From the NCBI RefSeq assembly GCF_000689395.1, contig NZ_HG966617.1:1954677-2018676 (forward strand): DNA of 64,000 bases, given 5' to 3'. The notes beneath the pieces were generated by a model that did not search any database, had not been told where the DNA came from, and saw only the letters and a list, made by a program, of their open reading frames with translations. Source of the stretch: Candidatus Phaeomarinobacter ectocarpi. Lineage in GTDB: Bacteria; Pseudomonadota; Alphaproteobacteria; CGMCC-115125. Of this stretch, positions 1 to 10,760 are shown in pieces; position 1 is the stretch's first letter, and every line of letters starts with the position of its first letter. The position numbers and the translations under genes were made by a program.

Positions 1-149
1 AAAAGACATGTGTGTCCACCGTTGAAGGCGGCTCTATGACCAAGGACCTGGCATTGCTGGTGGGTGCGGAGCAGAAATGGCTCTCGACCGAAGCCTTCCT
101 CGACAAGGTCTCTGACAACCTCGAAAAGGCGATGTCGAAGGCCTCCTAG
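1..149 (+). CDS. icd: NADP-dependent isocitrate dehydrogenase, C-terminal end (partial)
   Basis: The gene enters from the left edge; its codons are in phase with position 3 and it stops with TAG at 147-149. The 48 visible residues include TVEGGSMTKDLALL followed by a short helical tail (WLSTEAFLDKVSDNLEKAM). This is the characteristic C-terminus of the dimeric NADP isocitrate dehydrogenase of proteobacteria, where TVE(S/G)G.MTKDLA closes the large domain. The enzyme oxidatively decarboxylates isocitrate to 2-oxoglutarate in the TCA cycle. Only the end is present, so active-site residues and the start cannot be judged. It converges with the K+ channel gene 35 bp downstream; no strong terminator is visible between them. 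Confidence 0.85.
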   Translation, partial: KTCVSTVEGGSMTKDLALLVGAEQKWLSTEAFLDKVSDNLEKAMSKAS

Positions 150-183
150 GAGGCGCTTCGGCGACTGTCGCCCGACAGGCCGC

Positions 184-1419
184 TCACTCGTGCCTCAGGG
201 CTTCTTCGATTTCTTCGTCTTCCGTAAAGGCAGTGGCATCCCCTGCGCGTTCGCGCGCGACCTTTACAACAGCTTCGCGTATCTCCGGATGACGGCGCGC
301 AAGCATCGTAAAATCATCGGACGCCAGCTTCAGTAGATCGCAATCGGCAGACACGGTCAGTTCATGCTGCCGGGTCGCTTTGCGCAATAACGCCATCTCA
401 CCGAAGAAGTCCCCTTCCCGAAGGTAGATCGGCTCCTCGGGGTCACGTTCCACCATCACCTCGCCGCTGATGATGAAATACATCGCGTCCGCCGGGTCAC
501 CTGCGTGGGCAATGTGAGACCCACGCGGCAGCGTCACCGCCTCAAGCCGCCCCATGATGGCAAATATCTGCTCAGCCTCGAGCGCTGAAAACAACGGGAC
601 CCGAGCAACCATGCCCCAGGTAATGGCAAATTCGCGGCGGTGAATTTCCTGTGAGAAGCCGGTGGCGATGATGCCGATGGGCAAGGCAAACATGCCAAGG
701 CCGAACAGCATGACCAGCGCACCAACAAGGCGACCGCCCGCTGTGACCGGCACCACGTCGCCATAGCCAACCGTTGTCAGCGTGGCCATGGACCACCACA
801 TGGCGGCAGGGACACTGCCGAAGGCCTCCGGCTGCTCATGACGTTCAATGAAGTAAAGCAACGTTGAAGAGACAAGCAGCGCACCGCTCATCACGATCAT
901 GGCGGCACCCAGCGCCCGGCGCTCCTGCCACAGCACGCGGCTGAGCGAGGACAGGGCCGGCGAATAGCGTGCCAGCTTGAAAAAGCGCAGCAGACGGAAG
1001 ACCCGCAGAACCCGCAGATCAATCGCCAGAAAGAACGCCAGGTAAAATGGCGCAATGGCGAGCAGATCCACGATCATCATCGGCGTACGGACAAAGCGCG
1101 CCCGCGCCGTGAAACCATTCAGTCGGCGGTAGGGACCGTGCTCCGTGCAGACCCAGATGCGCGCCAGATATTCGACGGTGAACACAGCCACGGAAGCAAT
1201 GTTGAAGGCCTCGAGCAGACCACCATATTGCGCTGCGATGTCAGGGACGGTCTCGAGCGAGAAGGCAACCACATTGGCGATGATCAGGATGGTCATCGAC
1301 ACATCAAAGATCAGGCTGGCCCGGTCGCTGGTCTTGCCGGCTTCAAGGATGTGGTAGAGGCGTGCCTTCAGGCCCTTACGGGCAGGACGCGGATCAGGAA
1401 CGGTTCCAGCCTGCGGCAC
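184..1419 (-). CDS. Six-TM voltage-gated-type potassium channel with C-terminal cyclic-nucleotide-binding domain
   Basis: This 411-residue inner-membrane channel has helices S1-S4 at about residues 36-151, with an S4 rich in regularly spaced Arg (DLRVLRVFRLLRFFKLAR). S5 lies near 172-190, the pore signature TTVGYGD at 215-221, and S6 follows. A cNMP-binding domain spans about 275-395 with GDFFGEMALL at its phosphate cassette. In MlotiK1-like channels that cassette continues with a conserved Arg; here it reads RKATRQHELTV, so cyclic-nucleotide binding is uncertain. The start is taken as GTG, because GAGGTGATGC lies directly before it. The gene begins 8 bp after the alaS stop, suggesting cotranscription with alaS. 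Role inferred: K+ flux and membrane-potential control. Confidence 0.88.
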   Translation of the reverse strand: MPQAGTVPDPRPARKGLKARLYHILEAGKTSDRASLIFDVSMTILIIANVVAFSLETVPDIAAQYGGLLEAFNIASVAVFTVEYLARIWVCTEHGPYRRLNGFTARARFVRTPMMIVDLLAIAPFYLAFFLAIDLRVLRVFRLLRFFKLARYSPALSSLSRVLWQERRALGAAMIVMSGALLVSSTLLYFIERHEQPEAFGSVPAAMWWSMATLTTVGYGDVVPVTAGGRLVGALVMLFGLGMFALPIGIIATGFSQEIHRREFAITWGMVARVPLFSALEAEQIFAIMGRLEAVTLPRGSHIAHAGDPADAMYFIISGEVMVERDPEEPIYLREGDFFGEMALLRKATRQHELTVSADCDLLKLASDDFTMLARRHPEIREAVVKVARERAGDATAFTEDEEIEEALRHE

Positions 1420-1427
1420 GCATCACC

Positions 1428-4109
1428 TCACGCAGCGCTTGCAGGTTCAGCCACCTGCGACGTGATGGCGGCCAGCGCTTCGTCTGCCTTGTCCACGTCG
1501 GGGCCACCGGCCTGCGCCATGTCAGGACGTCCACCGCCGCCCTTGCCCCCAAGGGCGGCCGACCCGGCACGCACCAGATCCACCGCACTGAGCTTGCTGG
1601 TGAGATCATCCGTCACGCCAACAGCAACAGCTGCCTTGCCATCCGCAATCGCCACCACAGCAACGACACCGGAGCCAATCTCTTTCTTGCCGTCATCAAC
1701 AAGGCCGCGCAATTCCTTGGCTGGAACGCCATCCAGACGGCGCGCCATGACCTTGATGCCAGCTATTTCCTGAACGGCAGGAGCCGCAGCGCCGCCTCCG
1801 CCGCCAGCACTGGCAAGGGCTGCCTGCTTGCGGGCTTCAGAAAGCTCACGCTCCAGCTTCTTGCGCTCTTCCACCAGCTGCGCCACGCGGCCAGGCAAGT
1901 CATCGATGCTGGTCTTGAGGGCATCCGCCGCAGCCTTCGCCTTGGCTTCCTGAGATGCCATGTACTGGCGCGCTGTTTCGCCGGTGAGCGCTTCAATGCG
2001 GCGCACCCCTGAGGAGACAGCGCTCTCAGACAATATTTTGATCAACGCAATATCGCCCAGACGGCGCACATGGGTTCCGCCGCAAAGCTCTGTCGAGAAA
2101 AAGCCTGCCCGGTCCTGCGGTCCGGAATGTCCCATGCTCAGCACACGGACTTCATCGCCATATTTTTCGCCGAACAGCGCAAGCGCGCCGGCCTCAATGG
2201 CTTCGTCTGGTGTCATCAACCGCGTTGTGACATCGCTGTTGTCGCGCACCACAGAATTGACGATGACTTCGACCTCAGCGAGTTCTTCCGCCGTAATGGC
2301 ACGCGGGTGTGAAATATCGAAGCGCAGCCGGTCCTGCGACACCATGGAGCCCTTCTGGGTCACATGGTCGCCAAGCACGCGGCGCAGTGCCTCGTGCAAC
2401 AGATGGGTTGCAGAGTGATTGGCCCGCAGCCGTGAGCGGCGCTCACCATCAACCCGAAGCTCAACGATCCCGCCGGTAGTCAGGCCACCCTTGGCAACCT
2501 TGCCCACATGCACATGCAGGTCTCCGCCCCGCTTGGCGGTATCCGTCACGCAGAACTCAACTCCCTCGGCACCAATCATGATGCCGGTGTCGCCCATCTG
2601 GCCACCGGACTCCGCATAGAACGGTGTCTGGTTGACGATGACGGAACCCTCGTCTCCTGCGGCCAGCGTATCAACCAGCTCACCGTCTTTGAGCAGCGCA
2701 ACAATCTGGCCCTCCGCCACTTCCGTGTCGTAGCCAAGAAATTCGGTCGCGCCGTGCTCGTCACGCAATTCCAGCCAGATGACTTCTGTCGCAGCATCAC
2801 CGGAGCCGGACCACGCGGCACGGGCTTCCGCCTTCTGACGCGCCATGGCGGCGTCAAATCCATCCGTATCCACCTCAATGCCCTTGGTGCGCAGGGCGTC
2901 CTGGGTCAGATCGAGGGGAAAGCCATAAGTGTCATAGAGCTTGAAGGCCGCCTCGCCGGCGAGCGTCTTTGCGTCGCCAAGCTGGGCCACTTCGTCATCC
3001 AGCAGCTTGAGGCCGCGATCAAGCGTGACGCGGAAGCGCTCTTCTTCCAGCTTGAGGGTTTCCGTCACCAGCGCCTGTGCCCGCTGCAGCTCCGGATAGG
3101 CCTGGCCCATCTGGGTGACAAGCGCAGGCACCAGCCGGTGCATGAGTGGGTCTTTCGCGCCGATGATGTGCGCATGGCGCATTGCCCGGCGCATGATTCG
3201 GCGCAGCACATAGCCGCGGCCTTCATTGGACGGCAACACCCCGTCCGCAATCAGGAAGCTCGTGGCACGAAGATGGTCTGCGATGACGCGGTGGCTCACC
3301 GCATGGTCTCCATCAGCGGCAACGCTGGACGCATCAGCAGACGCTTCAATCAGCGCGCGCATCATGTCCGTGTCGTAATTGTCGTGCTTGCCCTGTAGGA
3401 CGGCGGCGATCCGCTCCAGACCCATACCGGTGTCAATCGACGGCTTGGGCAGCGCGATCTTTTCACCGCCTGTCTGCTGGTCGAACTGCATGAAGACCAG
3501 ATTCCAGATTTCAATGAACCGGTCGCCGTCTTCATCCGGTGAACCGGGAGGGCCACCAGGCACATGGTCGCCATGGTCAAAGAAAATCTCAGAGCATGGG
3601 CCGCACGGGCCGGTGTCGCCCATGGACCAGTAATTGTCCGACGTGGCGATCTTGATGATGCGGTCGTCGGTCAGCCCGGCGATCTTCTTCCACAGGACCG
3701 GCGCCTCTTCGTCTTCGTGATAGACGGTGACGGTCAGCTTGTCCTTGGGCAGGCCATAGTCCTTGGTGAGCAGCTCCCACGCATAGGCAATGGCTTCTTC
3801 CTTGAAATAGTCCCCAAAGGAGAAGTTGCCGAGCATCTCAAAGAAGGTGTGGTGGCGGGCCGTATAGCCCACATTGTCCAGATCATTGTGCTTGCCGCCC
3901 GCACGCACGCATTTTTGCGATGAGACCGCGCGCGCATAGTCGCGTTTCTCCGCACCGGTGAAGACGTTCTTGAACGGGACCATGCCCGCATTGTTGAACA
4001 GCAGTGTTGGATCATTGCGCGGCACAAGCGGGGCCGAGGCCACCGGGGTGTGCCCTTTGCCATCGAAAAAATCGATAAACGTCTGGCGGACTTCATTGAC
4101 GCTCGTCAT
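1428..4109 (-). CDS. alaS: Alanine--tRNA ligase
   Basis: The protein (about 893 residues) charges tRNA-Ala with alanine and edits mischarged Ser and Gly. The N-terminus [15 protein letters not shown] matches the catalytic class II domain of AlaS. The editing domain carries the zinc motif HSATHLLH and the distal CGGTH. A coiled coil and the C-Ala domain, with an Ala/Gly-rich linker, complete the usual architecture. An in-frame GTG five codons upstream (4124) could also serve, but family alignment favours the ATG used here. The gene lies downstream of recA in the same orientation, a common alphaproteobacterial arrangement, and is separated from it by a terminator-like hairpin. Confidence 0.97.
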   Translation of the reverse strand: MTSVNEVRQTFIDFFDGKGHTPVASAPLVPRNDPTLLFNNAGMVPFKNVFTGAEKRDYARAVSSQKCVRAGGKHNDLDNVGYTARHHTFFEMLGNFSFGDYFKEEAIAYAWELLTKDYGLPKDKLTVTVYHEDEEAPVLWKKIAGLTDDRIIKIATSDNYWSMGDTGPCGPCSEIFFDHGDHVPGGPPGSPDEDGDRFIEIWNLVFMQFDQQTGGEKIALPKPSIDTGMGLERIAAVLQGKHDNYDTDMMRALIEASADASSVAADGDHAVSHRVIADHLRATSFLIADGVLPSNEGRGYVLRRIMRRAMRHAHIIGAKDPLMHRLVPALVTQMGQAYPELQRAQALVTETLKLEEERFRVTLDRGLKLLDDEVAQLGDAKTLAGEAAFKLYDTYGFPLDLTQDALRTKGIEVDTDGFDAAMARQKAEARAAWSGSGDAATEVIWLELRDEHGATEFLGYDTEVAEGQIVALLKDGELVDTLAAGDEGSVIVNQTPFYAESGGQMGDTGIMIGAEGVEFCVTDTAKRGGDLHVHVGKVAKGGLTTGGIVELRVDGERRSRLRANHSATHLLHEALRRVLGDHVTQKGSMVSQDRLRFDISHPRAITAEELAEVEVIVNSVVRDNSDVTTRLMTPDEAIEAGALALFGEKYGDEVRVLSMGHSGPQDRAGFFSTELCGGTHVRRLGDIALIKILSESAVSSGVRRIEALTGETARQYMASQEAKAKAAADALKTSIDDLPGRVAQLVEERKKLERELSEARKQAALASAGGGGGAAAPAVQEIAGIKVMARRLDGVPAKELRGLVDDGKKEIGSGVVAVVAIADGKAAVAVGVTDDLTSKLSAVDLVRAGSAALGGKGGGGRPDMAQAGGPDVDKADEALAAITSQVAEPASAA

Positions 4110-4214
4110 AGCCTGAACCTGCACTCTTACTCGTTAGCTGCGGAGAGGGAGACAGAAGGACACCCACAGATTCGCGAGAGCCCCTCATCCCTTATATATG
4201 CCCTTATACAGACA

Positions 4215-4243
4215 AAGGGCGCATGGAAGTACCATGCGCCCTT
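4215..4243 (-). terminator. Intrinsic terminator downstream of recA
   Basis: A 12-bp perfect stem (AAGGGCGCATGG / CCATGCGCCCTT) with a 5-nt loop is followed on the minus strand by TTTGT. It lies 82 bp past the recA stop and 105 bp before alaS, so it separates the two units at least partially. The U-tract is short, so readthrough is possible. Confidence 0.7.
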
Positions 4244-4324
4244 CATGGCTGACACCAGCCATATGCCTATCAGTCACAGCAGGGCCCCGTCAGTGACGGG
4301 ATGGCCTGCCAGCGGACACGCTGC

Positions 4325-5407
4325 CTAGACGGCTTCTTCTGTCGCGTCGTCCTCATCCGCCTCGTTTTCTTCGCCTGCAAGCTCCACGACACCAGCCGCA
4401 TCCGCCCGGATCCGCCGCTCGATATCATCGGCAATATCAGGGTTTTCCTTGAGGAAATTCTTGGCGTTCTCACGCCCCTGACCAATGCGCTGGCTATCGT
4501 AAGAGAACCAGGAGCCGGACTTCTCGACAATGTCCGCCTTGACGCCCAGATCCAGCAATTCGCCGGTCTTGGAAATGCCCTGGCCATACATGATGTCGAA
4601 CTCAACCTGCCGGAACGGCGGCGCGACCTTGTTTTTCACCACCTTCACACGGGTCTGGTTGCCCACCACTTCGTCCCGGTCCTTGATGGCACCGATGCGG
4701 CGGATATCAAGGCGGACAGAGGCATAGAACTTAAGCGCGTTGCCGCCGGTCGTGGTTTCGGGGTTGCCGAACATCACGCCGATCTTCATCCGGATCTGGT
4801 TGATGAAGATGACCATGGTGTTGGATTTGGAGATCGAGCCCGTGAGCTTGCGCAAGGCCTTGGACATCAAGCGCGCCTGCATGCCCGGCTGCATGTCGCC
4901 CATATCGCCTTCCAGCTCAGCGCGCGGGGTCAATGCCGCCACTGAGTCGATCACCAGCACATCGATGGCACCGGAGCGCACCAGCGTGTCAGCAATCTCA
5001 AGCGCCTGCTCGCCTTCGTCAGGCTGCGAAATCAGCAATTCGTCAATATCGACGCCCAGCTTGCGGGCATAGGAGGGGTCCAGCGCGTGTTCCGCGTCCA
5101 CAAAGGCACAGATGCCACCGCTCTTTTGCGCTTCGGCGACCGTGTGCAGCGCCAGCGTGGTTTTACCGGAGGATTCAGGACCATAAATTTCGATGATGCG
5201 TCCGCGCGGCAGGCCCCCAATGCCCAGCGCCACATCCAGCCCGAGCGAGCCGGTAGACACAGACTCAATCTCAACAACCTGGCCATCCTTGCCAAGCTTC
5301 ATGATGGAGCCCTTGCCAAAGGCGCGGTCGATCTGGCCCAGGGCCGCTTCAAGCGCTTTCGACTTGTCCACGTTCTTGTCTTTGAAACTCACTACATTCT
5401 CGCCCAT
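4325..5407 (-). CDS. recA: Recombinase RecA
   Basis: The protein is about 360 residues. RecA forms filaments on ssDNA, performs strand exchange, and stimulates LexA self-cleavage in the SOS response. Visible signatures are the Walker A motif GPESSGKTT, the MAW-type region, the loop ending [20 protein letters not shown], and an acidic C-terminal tail. The start is set at MGENVVSF because AAGGGG precedes it at good spacing; the open frame continues 24 codons upstream without family similarity. A LexA box of the alphaproteobacterial type lies about 175 bp upstream. Confidence 0.98.
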   Translation of the reverse strand: MGENVVSFKDKNVDKSKALEAALGQIDRAFGKGSIMKLGKDGQVVEIESVSTGSLGLDVALGIGGLPRGRIIEIYGPESSGKTTLALHTVAEAQKSGGICAFVDAEHALDPSYARKLGVDIDELLISQPDEGEQALEIADTLVRSGAIDVLVIDSVAALTPRAELEGDMGDMQPGMQARLMSKALRKLTGSISKSNTMVIFINQIRMKIGVMFGNPETTTGGNALKFYASVRLDIRRIGAIKDRDEVVGNQTRVKVVKNKVAPPFRQVEFDIMYGQGISKTGELLDLGVKADIVEKSGSWFSYDSQRIGQGRENAKNFLKENPDIADDIERRIRADAAGVVELAGEENEADEDDATEEAV

Positions 5408-5581
5408 TTTGAACCCCTTTACGTCAGCGCCCCTCTGACCTGATGTGGGCAGGGGGAAAGGGAGTGCGGCCACCCGCATTTCCCTGACTCATGAGGTTAA
5501 TGTACACAGTTTGTTCTCACTCGCAAGCATTTTGGTGCAATGAGTAGAAAACGTTGATTTTCTTGCGGTTTTGGACCATTC

Positions 5582-5596
5582 GTTCCCGGCATGTTC
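5582..5596. promoter_or_regulatory. LexA (SOS) box upstream of recA
   Basis: The sequence GTTC-CCGGCAT-GTTC is a perfect match to the direct-repeat LexA operator GTTC-N7-GTTC known from alphaproteobacteria. It lies between the tetR stop and recA, on the promoter side of recA. A second perfect copy stands before imuA (58638-58652), which supports a working LexA regulon here. Confidence 0.85.
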
Positions 5597-5636
5597 TCAC
5601 CAGCAGAGCCAAAACGACTCCAGCCACGCCGGTGAA

Positions 5637-6341
5637 TCACTCCACCGCCAGACGGTCGATAGTAGCCACAATTTGCGCTGCCTGCTGCCTGATATTCTCA
5701 AGCTGTGCCGGGTCCACCAAAAGCCCGTGCAGGGCCAGATCAGCGGCAGCCACAGCCTGCTCGTCTGGGGACAGGCCTGCCACATTTTCACCGGCCATGA
5801 TGCTGGTTTCCGTCAACTGAAACACCTGCTCCGCAGCCAGGGCTGGATGCGCTGTGGCCATCAGGCCTGAGGAGCAGCCTTCGATAATGAGCCAATGAAA
5901 ATGCGTCACCATGTCGGCCCGCACCTGCTGCGCGACCGCAAACTCCGGCTGGCGCAACTCCGGCAGATAGAACAGCCCCGCCTGCTCCCGGTCGAACGAC
6001 GCCACCATCCGGGTTTCCTCAAATACGCTTTTGTAGAGCGCCACGTCCGGAGGGACATCGAGCTCATTGATCCGTGCGTAGAAGGCCAGCGATGGGGCAG
6101 CAGCAAACGCGATCAACTCATTCAGCAAATCGGCTTTCGACTCGAACAGATGAAACAGCGATGCCGGAGACGCTTTGAGATCCTTGGCAATCATCCGGAT
6201 ACTGGTGCCGCCATATCCGTGAATCGCCATCAACCGGGCCGCCGCAGACAACACCATATTGCGGGTGAGATGCGGTTTCCCGTCCCCCCGGGGGCGTCCA
6301 ACGGGACGGCGCTTGGGCGCTGAAATGGCTGTTTCACTCAT
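5637..6341 (-). CDS. TetR-family transcriptional regulator
   Basis: This 234-residue protein has a basic N-terminal tail (KRRPVGRPRGDGK) and then a TetR helix-turn-helix at about residues 28-75 (SIRMIAKDLKASPASLFHLFESKADLL). A ligand-binding helical domain follows, with a low level of conservation expected for the family. It is divergent from the Rieske oxygenase gene across a 120-bp gap. That gap contains an inverted repeat overlapping a possible -35 element. The layout suggests a local repressor of the oxygenase operon; the inducer cannot be predicted. Confidence 0.88.
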   Translation of the reverse strand: MSETAISAPKRRPVGRPRGDGKPHLTRNMVLSAAARLMAIHGYGGTSIRMIAKDLKASPASLFHLFESKADLLNELIAFAAAPSLAFYARINELDVPPDVALYKSVFEETRMVASFDREQAGLFYLPELRQPEFAVAQQVRADMVTHFHWLIIEGCSSGLMATAHPALAAEQVFQLTETSIMAGENVAGLSPDEQAVAAADLALHGLLVDPAQLENIRQQAAQIVATIDRLAVE

Positions 6342-6391
6342 GTTTCCTATTTAGGCCTGTTCGCAGCCTTTGTCTATTTTATATCAACCGA

Positions 6392-6405
6392 TCAATATTA
6401 ATTGA
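6392..6405. promoter_or_regulatory. Candidate TetR operator in the divergent tetR/oxygenase promoter region
   Basis: The inverted repeat TCAAT-ATTA-ATTGA overlaps a TTGACT that could be the -35 element of the Rieske oxygenase promoter. Its position between divergent regulator and target is typical of autoregulating TetR repressors. The arms are only 5 bp, so this is a candidate rather than a firm call. Confidence 0.4.
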
Positions 6406-6461
6406 CTCCCTGGAAAAGGCGGTGTTACATCAGGCCGGACACAAAGCGAGGATCCTCAGCC

Positions 6462-7649
6462 ATGACTATTCAACAAACAAAGCTTCCCCAACTCTCCGCT
6501 GACGAAATCGCCCGCGTGCGGCAGCCCCTGGCGCAGGCCTACACCCTGCCCCCCACCGCCTATACGGACCCGGAGGTCTACGAACGTGAAGTCGCCCTCA
6601 TCATGCGCAAGAGCTGGCTGCCGCTGGCCCGGGTGGACCAGGTGGCCAAGCCCGGCGACTACATCTCGCTCGACCTGTTCGGCCAGCCGGTGATGGTCGT
6701 CCACGGTAAGGATGGCGAAATTCGCACCATGTCCCGCGTGTGTCTCCACCGCGCAGCCCCCCTGACCGAAGATGGCGCGGGTCACCGCAACCTCTTCACC
6801 TGCCCCTACCATGCCTGGAGCTATGACACGGCAGGCGAACTCGTCCGTACACCACTCATGGAGGGGGCTGATGGCTTTGATGAAATGAGCGCCACGGAGA
6901 AAGGCTGCCGCCTGCCGCAGATCCGCACGGAAATCTGGAACGGCTTCATCATGGCCAATCTGGATGATGATGCAGACCCGTTTGCGCCACAGGTCGCGGG
7001 CTTCACGAAGTTCTTCGACAAATTCAATCTGGATGATCTGGTGGTGGTGAAGACGCTGGATTTCCCCAGCAACTGGAACTGGAAGGTGCTGGTAGAAAAC
7101 TTCATGGAGGCCTACCACCACATCGCCACCCACGCGACGACCTTTGGTCCCGTGTTCCCGGCAAGTGACAGCAACGTGCCGGACAATGACGGCGCTGTAG
7201 CCTCGGAACTTGAAGGCGGCCCGTGGTCCATCCTGCACATGCCCACAAACGAGGAAGCCCCCGAAGCAGCTGACACGGCGGAAGCCTCCGACAGCTCACT
7301 GGGCGGTGATCTCTATGCCAACGTCATCTTCCCGCATTTCCTGCTGGGCATTCAGGGCAGCGGCACCGCCTGGTACCAGATACTCCCGGAGTCGCACGAC
7401 AGGCTGATGCTGAAAATCCATTTCTGCCTTCCCCGCCACCTTGCCGAAGAAGACAAGGACGGCGCACATGCCGAAGCCACTGCCGAGATGCTGACAATCA
7501 TCCACAATGAAGACATCGAGGCCAACGATCAGGTCTGGCGCGGCCTCAACGCCCCGCTCACCAAACAGGGCCGCCTGTCACCGCTTGAAAAAAGCATCTG
7601 GCAGATGAACCAGTGGTGGCTCGACAAGATGACAGACGCAGAGGCTTAG
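6462..7649 (+). CDS. Rieske non-heme iron oxygenase, alpha (catalytic) subunit
   Basis: This 395-residue protein belongs to the ring-hydroxylating/demethylating oxygenase family. The Rieske [2Fe-2S] ligands are C94-x-H96 and C114-x2-H117. The mononuclear iron site is visible as EAYHHIATH (H219-x4-H224), with a likely Asp ligand near residue 355 (EANDQVW). The enzyme would receive electrons from a separate reductase, and none is encoded nearby. The start is chosen at MTIQQTK; an upstream in-frame codon lies in the promoter region. It is followed 6 bp later by a small membrane-protein gene and preceded by a divergent tetR. The substrate is unknown: sterol, quaternary amine or aromatic ring are all possible. 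Confidence 0.9.
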   Translation: MTIQQTKLPQLSADEIARVRQPLAQAYTLPPTAYTDPEVYEREVALIMRKSWLPLARVDQVAKPGDYISLDLFGQPVMVVHGKDGEIRTMSRVCLHRAAPLTEDGAGHRNLFTCPYHAWSYDTAGELVRTPLMEGADGFDEMSATEKGCRLPQIRTEIWNGFIMANLDDDADPFAPQVAGFTKFFDKFNLDDLVVVKTLDFPSNWNWKVLVENFMEAYHHIATHATTFGPVFPASDSNVPDNDGAVASELEGGPWSILHMPTNEEAPEAADTAEASDSSLGGDLYANVIFPHFLLGIQGSGTAWYQILPESHDRLMLKIHFCLPRHLAEEDKDGAHAEATAEMLTIIHNEDIEANDQVWRGLNAPLTKQGRLSPLEKSIWQMNQWWLDKMTDAEA

Positions 7650-7655
7650 AGGGCC

Positions 7656-7922
7656 ATGCCGGACCTCGCTCCCGCCGACTGGATCGGCTCCACCGGCGTC
7701 GCCCTGCTGCTACTGGCCTTCGCCCTCAACCTGACAGGCCATCTGCGCCACGAAAGCCTGACCTACCCGGCCATGAACGCGGCAGGTGCAGGTCTCGCAG
7801 CCTATGCCTCATGGCTAATCGACTACATGCCGTTCGTGGTGCTGGAGGGCACGTGGATGATGGTGTCGGTGGCAACTCTGACAAACCGGCTGCGCCCTAC
7901 TCCCCCTCAATCACCTCTTTGA
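7656..7922 (+). CDS. CBU_0592-like small membrane protein
   Basis: This 88-residue protein has three predicted hydrophobic helices (residues about 9-27, 40-56 and 60-76) and the FALNLTGHLR...YPAMNAAGAG pattern of the uncharacterised CBU_0592 membrane-protein family. It sits 6 bp after the Rieske oxygenase stop, so it is very likely cotranscribed and may share its TetR control. Its 3' end overlaps the end of the convergent cckA gene by 26 bp. Function is unknown. Confidence 0.75.
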   Translation: MPDLAPADWIGSTGVALLLLAFALNLTGHLRHESLTYPAMNAAGAGLAAYASWLIDYMPFVVLEGTWMMVSVATLTNRLRPTPPQSPL

Positions 7923-10662
7923 CCTTCGCTGCGAGCTGCTTGAGCGAGAACGGTTTGGGGAGGAACTGGAACTCCACGTCCTTGTCGAGGTTCTTCTTGA
8001 AGGCTTCTTCGGCGTAGCCGGAGATGAAGATGATCTTGAGGCCGGGCTTCACCTTGGCCAGATGGCTGACCATGGTCGGGCCGTCCATGTTGGGCATCAC
8101 CACGTCTGACACCACCACGTCGAGCTCACCGTCAAAGTCTTCCATCACTTCCAGCGCGTGCTCGCCGGATGCTGCTTCCAGCACCGTGTACCCACGCGTT
8201 TGCAGCGCGCGGACGGCAAAGCTGCGCACCGCGTCTTCGTCTTCCACCAGCAGCACCGTTCCCTTGCCGGACAGGTCGGCAGGCTTCTTCGCGGCTTCAA
8301 CGACAGCTTCCTTCGGCTTCTCGGTCTCAATGTGACGCGGAATGTAGATACGGAAACTGGTACCAGTGCCCACGGTCGAGAACGGGAAGATGTAGCCGCC
8401 GGTCTGCTTGACGATGCCGTAAACCGTCGACAGGCCCAGCCCCGTCCCCTTGCCCACTTCCTTGGTGGAGAAGAACGGCTCGAAGATCTTGCCGAGATTT
8501 TCCTTGGCGATACCGCAGCCCGTGTCGCTCACTTCAACCAGCACGTATTCCGCCGCCGGCATGATGGCGTGATCCAGCGCAGCAGCGTCTTCCTTGGTGA
8601 CATTCGCCGTGCGGATGGTGAGCGAGCCACCAATATTGCCTTCCGCATCCGGCTCCAGCATGGCGTCACGCGCATTGACGGCCAGGTTGATGATCACCTG
8701 CTCGAACTGGTTCTGGTCCGCCTTGATGGTCCACAGGTCACGCCCATGCACCATCTTGAGGTCAACCGTTTCGCCCAGCAGCCGCCGCAGCAGGTTGGAC
8801 AAGTCCGCCAGCGCGTCCGTCGGCATCAGCACCGTGGGACGAAGCGTCTGCTGCCGGGAGAAGGCCAGCAACTGCCGCACAAGATTGGCCGCACGGTTGG
8901 CGTTCTGCTTGATCTGCATGACATCCGCAAACGAAGGATCGCCCGGCTGGTGACGCACCAGCAGCAGGTCACAAAAGCCAATGATGGCCGTCAGCAGATT
9001 GTTGAAGTCGTGCGCCACGCCGCCCGCAAGCTGACCCACCGCCTGCATCTTCTGGCTCTGGGCAAACTGCACTTCCAGTGTCTTCTGCTCGGTCAGGTCC
9101 ACGAAATAGATCATGACGCGGGCATCGCTGTCCTTGCCGTCGTCATCCGCAGCAGAGCCCGCCCGGCTGATATAGGCCTGCAGCACCTTGTCGTTTTCAC
9201 CGTTGTCGTTCTCAGGGGTCTCGATACCCGTTGGCGGCAGCAGCCGCACGTCCACAGGCCCCTTGTCCGGCTCGCCCTTGGCGGCATCCAGAATGGCCGT
9301 GTCGAACGCTGCGCGGTCCTCATGGGCCACAAGATCAGACAACAAGACCGTCTTCTTCTTGTCCCCGGTCAGCGACCCTTCAGGGACGGCGTCGCCGACA
9401 ATGTCGCGGAAGGTGCGGTTGACGGAGACAACCTGCCCCTCGCCATTCACCGTCGCCATGCCAATGGGCGCATTGTTGAAGAAATGCGCAAACCGCACTT
9501 CGGCCGCATCCAGCAGATCACCGCCCGCATCCGTGCGGCGGTCGTGCAGCACCAGGAACGTGACTTTGCGCCCGTCGGGCATGTCTCCGTCGCGCTGGAC
9601 AATCCGCACAGGCACGACGCCCGCGCCCGAGGCGGCTTCTCCGCGCGGCTTGAGGTCCGCATCGGACACCTTGATGCCGTTCTCATCGGCGTTCTTGCCA
9701 AGCGGGACCCGTGTGCCCGCCAGCAGGCTGTCAAATTCAAGCGCACCGGCCGTGAACGTTGCCGCATCAATGCCGACCCAGCCGGCCAGCGTGTCGTTGA
9801 GATACAGAACCCGTCCCTGCTCATCGAGTGCACAGACGCCGGACACAAGCCCGTTGAGATAGGCGCCAAGGCGCAGGGATTCACGCTCGCTTGCTTCAAG
9901 CCGCTCCTGGGAGGCGGTTTGGTCCGCCACGCGCCACAGGGCATAGGTCTGCCCCACACTGCCCGGCGCCAGTTCCGCTGGCAGCGGCGACACACTGGCG
10001 ACCACTGCCCGCGTATCCCCTTCAGCGGTCTTGAGAGAAATTTCTTCGCTGGCATCGCTGCCGGACCGGGCCGCCCGCGCCAGCCGGAAGGCCCGCGCGC
10101 CAGCAGTCTCGCCCTCGTCGCTTGCCTCATCATGGTCGCCCGCCCCGGCCAGCACGGTTTCCGCACTGCGCAGCTTGCGGCCACCCGCCAGCGCCATGAA
10201 GGCCTTGTTGGCATAGACCATGCGTCCGCGATCATTGGTGACCGCCTGCGCAAGATCAGATGTTTCAGCCAGGCCCGCTGCCAGCCGCTCGCCCAGCATC
10301 CGCCCGCGCAGATCAAGCCGCACAAGGCCAGCAAAAATGCCCGCCACCACCAGCAGCCCAAGCGCACCGAAGCCACCGAGAATGTAAAACGCAATCTGTC
10401 CCATGGAGCCGGGATCAAGCAGCGCGAAACCCACCGCAATCAGACCAACACAACTCAGCAGCAGCCCAAGCCAGCGGCCTGCTGGTTTGGGCGCCTGATC
10501 AAGGTCTTCCGGTGCCGGCTCAAACACAGCCGCTGCCCCTGTCTCTTCCACGAGAGACAATGGCGGCGGGGAGGCAGGCACAGTTTCGGCCTGCGCCGGA
10601 GCGGGTGCTGCAGTCTCTGCGTCGTCAGAAGGTGAAACGGCGGGGTCTGCCGGGCTTGCCAT
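7897..10662 (-). CDS. cckA: Cell-cycle hybrid histidine kinase CckA
   Basis: This 921-residue membrane sensor kinase feeds phosphate to ChpT and on to CtrA and CpdR in alphaproteobacteria. In order it shows a Pro/Ala-rich cytoplasmic N-terminus, two membrane helices (about 63-83 and 88-112) and three PAS-like segments between about 125 and 525. The HisKA motif is VAHDFNNLL (phosphoacceptor H551). An HATPase domain follows, with [10 protein letters not shown] and [11 protein letters not shown]. The receiver domain lies at about 801-921 with D853 in [32 protein letters not shown] is close to diagnostic for CckA. GGAGG precedes the ATG. The gene stands beside the flagellar cluster, whose early promoters carry CtrA boxes. 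Confidence 0.93.
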   Translation of the reverse strand: MASPADPAVSPSDDAETAAPAPAQAETVPASPPPLSLVEETGAAAVFEPAPEDLDQAPKPAGRWLGLLLSCVGLIAVGFALLDPGSMGQIAFYILGGFGALGLLVVAGIFAGLVRLDLRGRMLGERLAAGLAETSDLAQAVTNDRGRMVYANKAFMALAGGRKLRSAETVLAGAGDHDEASDEGETAGARAFRLARAARSGSDASEEISLKTAEGDTRAVVASVSPLPAELAPGSVGQTYALWRVADQTASQERLEASERESLRLGAYLNGLVSGVCALDEQGRVLYLNDTLAGWVGIDAATFTAGALEFDSLLAGTRVPLGKNADENGIKVSDADLKPRGEAASGAGVVPVRIVQRDGDMPDGRKVTFLVLHDRRTDAGGDLLDAAEVRFAHFFNNAPIGMATVNGEGQVVSVNRTFRDIVGDAVPEGSLTGDKKKTVLLSDLVAHEDRAAFDTAILDAAKGEPDKGPVDVRLLPPTGIETPENDNGENDKVLQAYISRAGSAADDDGKDSDARVMIYFVDLTEQKTLEVQFAQSQKMQAVGQLAGGVAHDFNNLLTAIIGFCDLLLVRHQPGDPSFADVMQIKQNANRAANLVRQLLAFSRQQTLRPTVLMPTDALADLSNLLRRLLGETVDLKMVHGRDLWTIKADQNQFEQVIINLAVNARDAMLEPDAEGNIGGSLTIRTANVTKEDAAALDHAIMPAAEYVLVEVSDTGCGIAKENLGKIFEPFFSTKEVGKGTGLGLSTVYGIVKQTGGYIFPFSTVGTGTSFRIYIPRHIETEKPKEAVVEAAKKPADLSGKGTVLLVEDEDAVRSFAVRALQTRGYTVLEAASGEHALEVMEDFDGELDVVVSDVVMPNMDGPTMVSHLAKVKPGLKIIFISGYAEEAFKKNLDKDVEFQFLPKPFSLKQLAAKVKEVIEGE

Positions 10663-10760
10663 TTGAGGCCTCCATCAAATGCGCTTTGTCCGGGATTTCC
10701 CCCGGGGGCAGAGTATCTACCCGACGCATGAGGCCATTTGGCGGCGCATCTAAAAAGGAA

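Noticed and set aside
2508-3398. A 296-codon plus-strand frame inside alaS
   Set aside because: It is antisense to the alaS catalytic and editing domains, and its composition is that of a shadow frame.
8158-10635. An 825-codon open frame on the plus strand
   Set aside because: It is antisense to the full-length, motif-rich cckA. Its translation is His/Arg-rich without domains, a normal by-product of GC-rich third positions.
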